Source of the DNA: Herbiconiux sp.
GTDB taxonomy: Bacteria > Actinomycetota > Actinomycetes > Actinomycetales > Microbacteriaceae
Direction of reading: 5' to 3'
DNA: 64,000 nt
Assembly: GCF_004297105.1 (NCBI RefSeq)
Contig: NZ_SCVE01000016.1
Span: 83,296 to 147,295, forward strand
Shown: piece by piece, positions 62,370 through 64,000 of the stretch
How positions within the stretch are numbered: the stretch's first letter is position 1
How the letters are laid out: every line of letters begins with the position of its first letter
Notes under the pieces: model-generated
What the model was told of the DNA's origin: nothing
What the model saw: the letters and a program-made list of their open reading frames with translations, nothing else
Databases searched by the model: none
Program-made: the position numbers and the translations under genes

Positions 62370-63785
62370 ATGGTCAACGATCTCCTCGATCCACTCCTGT
62401 TGTCCCGGTGGCAGTTCGGTCTCACGACGATCTACCACTTCCTGTTCGTGCCGCTCACGATCGGCCTCGCCGTCACGGTCGCGATCTTCCAGACCGCGTG
62501 GGTGCGCACCGACAAAGCCAAGTACCTCCAGCTCACCCGCTTCTTCGGCAAGATCTTCCTGATCAACTTCGCCATGGGTGTGGTGACGGGAATCGTGCAG
62601 GAGTTCCAGTTCGGCATGAACTGGAGCGACTACTCGCGTTTCGTGGGCGATGTCTTCGGCGCCCCTCTGGCGCTCGAGGGTCTGCTCGCGTTCTTCCTCG
62701 AGGCCACGTTCATCGGTCTGTGGATCTTCGGCTGGAACCGGCTGCCCAAGAAGCTGCACCTGCTCACCATCTGGGTGGCCGCCATCGGCAGCGTGCTCTC
62801 GGCCTACTTCATCATCGCCGCGAACGCCTTCATGCAGAACCCCGTGGGCTACCAGATCAACGAGGTGAAGGGGCGGGCCGAACTCACCGACATCTGGGCG
62901 CTGCTCACCAACAAGGTGGCGCTCGCCGCCTTCCCGCACACGATCTTCGCCTGCTTCATGGTGACGGCCGGCCTCATCATCGCCGCGGCCGCCTGGCACC
63001 TCTACCGCAACCAGCACCTCGAGACCATGCGCCCGGCCCTGAAGTTCGGGCTGTGGATGATGGTGATCGCGGGCATCCTCACGGTGCTCTCGGGCGACCA
63101 GCTCGGGCTCGCCATGGTGGAGACCCAGCCCATGAAGATGGCGGCGGCCGAGGCGCTCTACACCACGTCGACAGGGGCGGATGCATCCTTCTCGATCTTC
63201 ACCCTGGGCACTCCGGATGGCGTGCACGAGCTCTTCTCGATCCGCGTGCCGTATCTGCTCTCGTTCCTGTCGACGCACACCTTCGACGGCACGGTGGAGG
63301 GCATCAACGACCTTCAGGCTCAGTACACGCAGCTCTACGGCCCTGGCGACTACACACCCACCATCTGGGTCACCTACTGGGCCTTCCGGTGGATGATCGG
63401 TCTCGGCATGCTGCACGTGCTCATCGCGGTGGTGGGCCTCTGGATGACCCGCAAGGGCCGTCAGCCGCGCTGGCGCTGGATGTGGCGGGTGGCGGTCTGG
63501 GCGTTCCCGATCTCGCTCGCGGCCATGATCATGGGCTGGGTCTTCACCGAGATGGGGAGGCAGCCATGGATCGTGTTCGGCCTGCTGAAGACCTCGGACG
63601 CCGTCTCCCCAGGAGTCACCGGGCTCGACGTTCTCATCTCGCTGATCGTCTTCACCGTGTTGTACGGCTCGCTCGCGGTGGTGGAGTTCAAACTCATCAA
63701 GAAGGCGATCCAGAAGGGTCCCGATGAGCCGCCCGAGCAGGATCCCGAAACCGGGGAGCTCAAGCACGAGGCGACGGTCTACTAG
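62370..63785 (+). CDS. cydA: Cytochrome bd ubiquinol/menaquinol oxidase subunit I
   Basis: A 471-residue integral membrane protein holding the haems of cytochrome bd, a high-affinity terminal oxidase. His23 in TIYHFLFVPLTIG is the expected haem ligand, FPHTIFACFM contains the second His, and FTEMGRQPWIV is the conserved GRQPW motif; about nine spans. The Q-loop between DADASF-type segment and NDLQAQYTQLYGPGDYTP is short, so this is the short-Q-loop class. ATG 62370 is leaderless, behind a palindromic operator. Confidence 0.96.
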   Translation: MVNDLLDPLLLSRWQFGLTTIYHFLFVPLTIGLAVTVAIFQTAWVRTDKAKYLQLTRFFGKIFLINFAMGVVTGIVQEFQFGMNWSDYSRFVGDVFGAPLALEGLLAFFLEATFIGLWIFGWNRLPKKLHLLTIWVAAIGSVLSAYFIIAANAFMQNPVGYQINEVKGRAELTDIWALLTNKVALAAFPHTIFACFMVTAGLIIAAAAWHLYRNQHLETMRPALKFGLWMMVIAGILTVLSGDQLGLAMVETQPMKMAAAEALYTTSTGADASFSIFTLGTPDGVHELFSIRVPYLLSFLSTHTFDGTVEGINDLQAQYTQLYGPGDYTPTIWVTYWAFRWMIGLGMLHVLIAVVGLWMTRKGRQPRWRWMWRVAVWAFPISLAAMIMGWVFTEMGRQPWIVFGLLKTSDAVSPGVTGLDVLISLIVFTVLYGSLAVVEFKLIKKAIQKGPDEPPEQDPETGELKHEATVY

Positions 63786-63794
63786 GGAGACATG

Positions 63795-64000
63795 ATGGAT
63801 CTGACAATTCTGTGGTTCTGTATCGTCGGCTTCTTGTTCGTGGGGTACTTCGTGCTCGATGGGTTCGATTTCGGCGTGGGCATGTCGTTGCCCTTCCTCG
63901 GGAGAGATGACACCGACCGGCGGGTGCTGATCAACACGATCGGGCCGGTGTGGGATCTGAACGAGACCTGGGTGATCGTGGCCGGCGCGGCATTGTTCGC
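63795..64000 (+). CDS. cydB: Cytochrome bd oxidase subunit II, N-terminal part (cut by window edge)
   Basis: The first 68 codons: MDLTILWFCIVGFLFVGYFVLDGFDFGVGM is the typical CydB N-terminus, and RRVLINTIGPVWDLNETWVIVAGAALF the conserved next span (two blocks). AGGGAG is 5 bases before ATG 63795 (ATG 63792 immediately precedes it). It begins 9 bases after cydA, so the two are co-transcribed. Confidence 0.94.
   Translation, partial: MDLTILWFCIVGFLFVGYFVLDGFDFGVGMSLPFLGRDDTDRRVLINTIGPVWDLNETWVIVAGAALF

Noticed and set aside
61251..63767. Long antisense open frame (838 codons) opposite opuCC and cydA; similar ones opposite treX, treY, treZ, clpX, valS and pckG
   Set aside because: GC-rich genes produce long open antisense frames; these have no recognisable domains, unnatural composition, and lie opposite well-identified genes.

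Overview
This window is chromosomal DNA from a high-GC actinomycete, most likely a member of the Microbacteriaceae. That inference comes from the strong G/C third-position bias, the paired ClpP1/ClpP2 genes, GTP-dependent PEP carboxykinase, a RamB-type regulator, a mycothiol-type DsbA protein, an F420-type luciferase-like oxidoreductase, a SCO4848-type membrane protein, and many start codons placed 6-7 bases after a TAGNNT -10 box (leaderless transcripts). The species is not identified. Most of the window is ordinary core genome; both ends cut genes (a membrane esterase at 1-567 and cydB at 63795-64000).

Layout. 1-8.3 kb: a membrane esterase fragment, DNA polymerase IV, and a treX-treY-treZ operon (minus strand) that makes trehalose from glycogen or maltodextrin. 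8.3-10.5 kb: a GerW/YtfJ-like protein, an 8-unit palindromic repeat array, and a DUF559 (PD-(D/E)XK) nuclease-like gene with one more copy of the same palindrome on its far side. 10.5-14.4 kb: a G-rich simple repeat, a TPP riboswitch, an ECF-type thiamine-precursor transporter (S, fused double ATPase, T) and a small P-loop kinase. 14.4-19.9 kb: a degenerate S11 peptidase-like protein, a minimal zincin, tRNA-His, oligoribonuclease, tRNA-Arg, small membrane proteins, msrA and an SSB paralogue. 19.9-31.5 kb: a lipoprotein, ettA, two acyl-CoA thioesterases, an FAD dehydrogenase/truncated haemoglobin/MscS operon, aminopeptidase N, a DsbA-like protein and rpiB. 31.6-35.3 kb: a Nei-type glycosylase, a PaiB-like protein and an amidohydrolase, followed by a second palindromic array.

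35.7-41.5 kb: dps, membrane proteins, a nitroreductase, an LLM oxidoreductase, then a visibly AT-richer patch carrying a WGR-DUF4240 gene beside tRNA-Gly. 41.6-47.6 kb: tRNA-Pro, trigger factor, clpP1-clpP2-AAA ATPase-clpX (protein quality control). 47.6-58.8 kb: a BenE-type transporter, aldo/keto reductase, the valS-GNAT-small protein operon with a structured leader, pckG divergent from a RamB-like regulator, an App1-type phosphatase and a TetR regulator with an evident operator. 58.9-64 kb: a four-gene OpuC/ProU-type osmoprotectant ABC transporter and cytochrome bd oxidase genes behind a palindromic operator.

Three things are not explained by standard annotation. First, a family of 13 palindromes (8-bp arms TTGCCACA/TGTGGCAA, 3-nt centre) is arranged in two arrays with the same 83-bp period but different filler, and brackets the DUF559 gene. 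Second, a separate ~77-bp interspersed hairpin element sits directly at the 3' ends of pepN and the paiB-like gene. Third, the valS leader can form competing nested or pseudoknotted structures. Osmotic/desiccation stress (trehalose synthesis, MscS, OpuC) and redox stress (msrA, dps, trHbO, DsbA-like, bd oxidase) recur among the identifiable genes.
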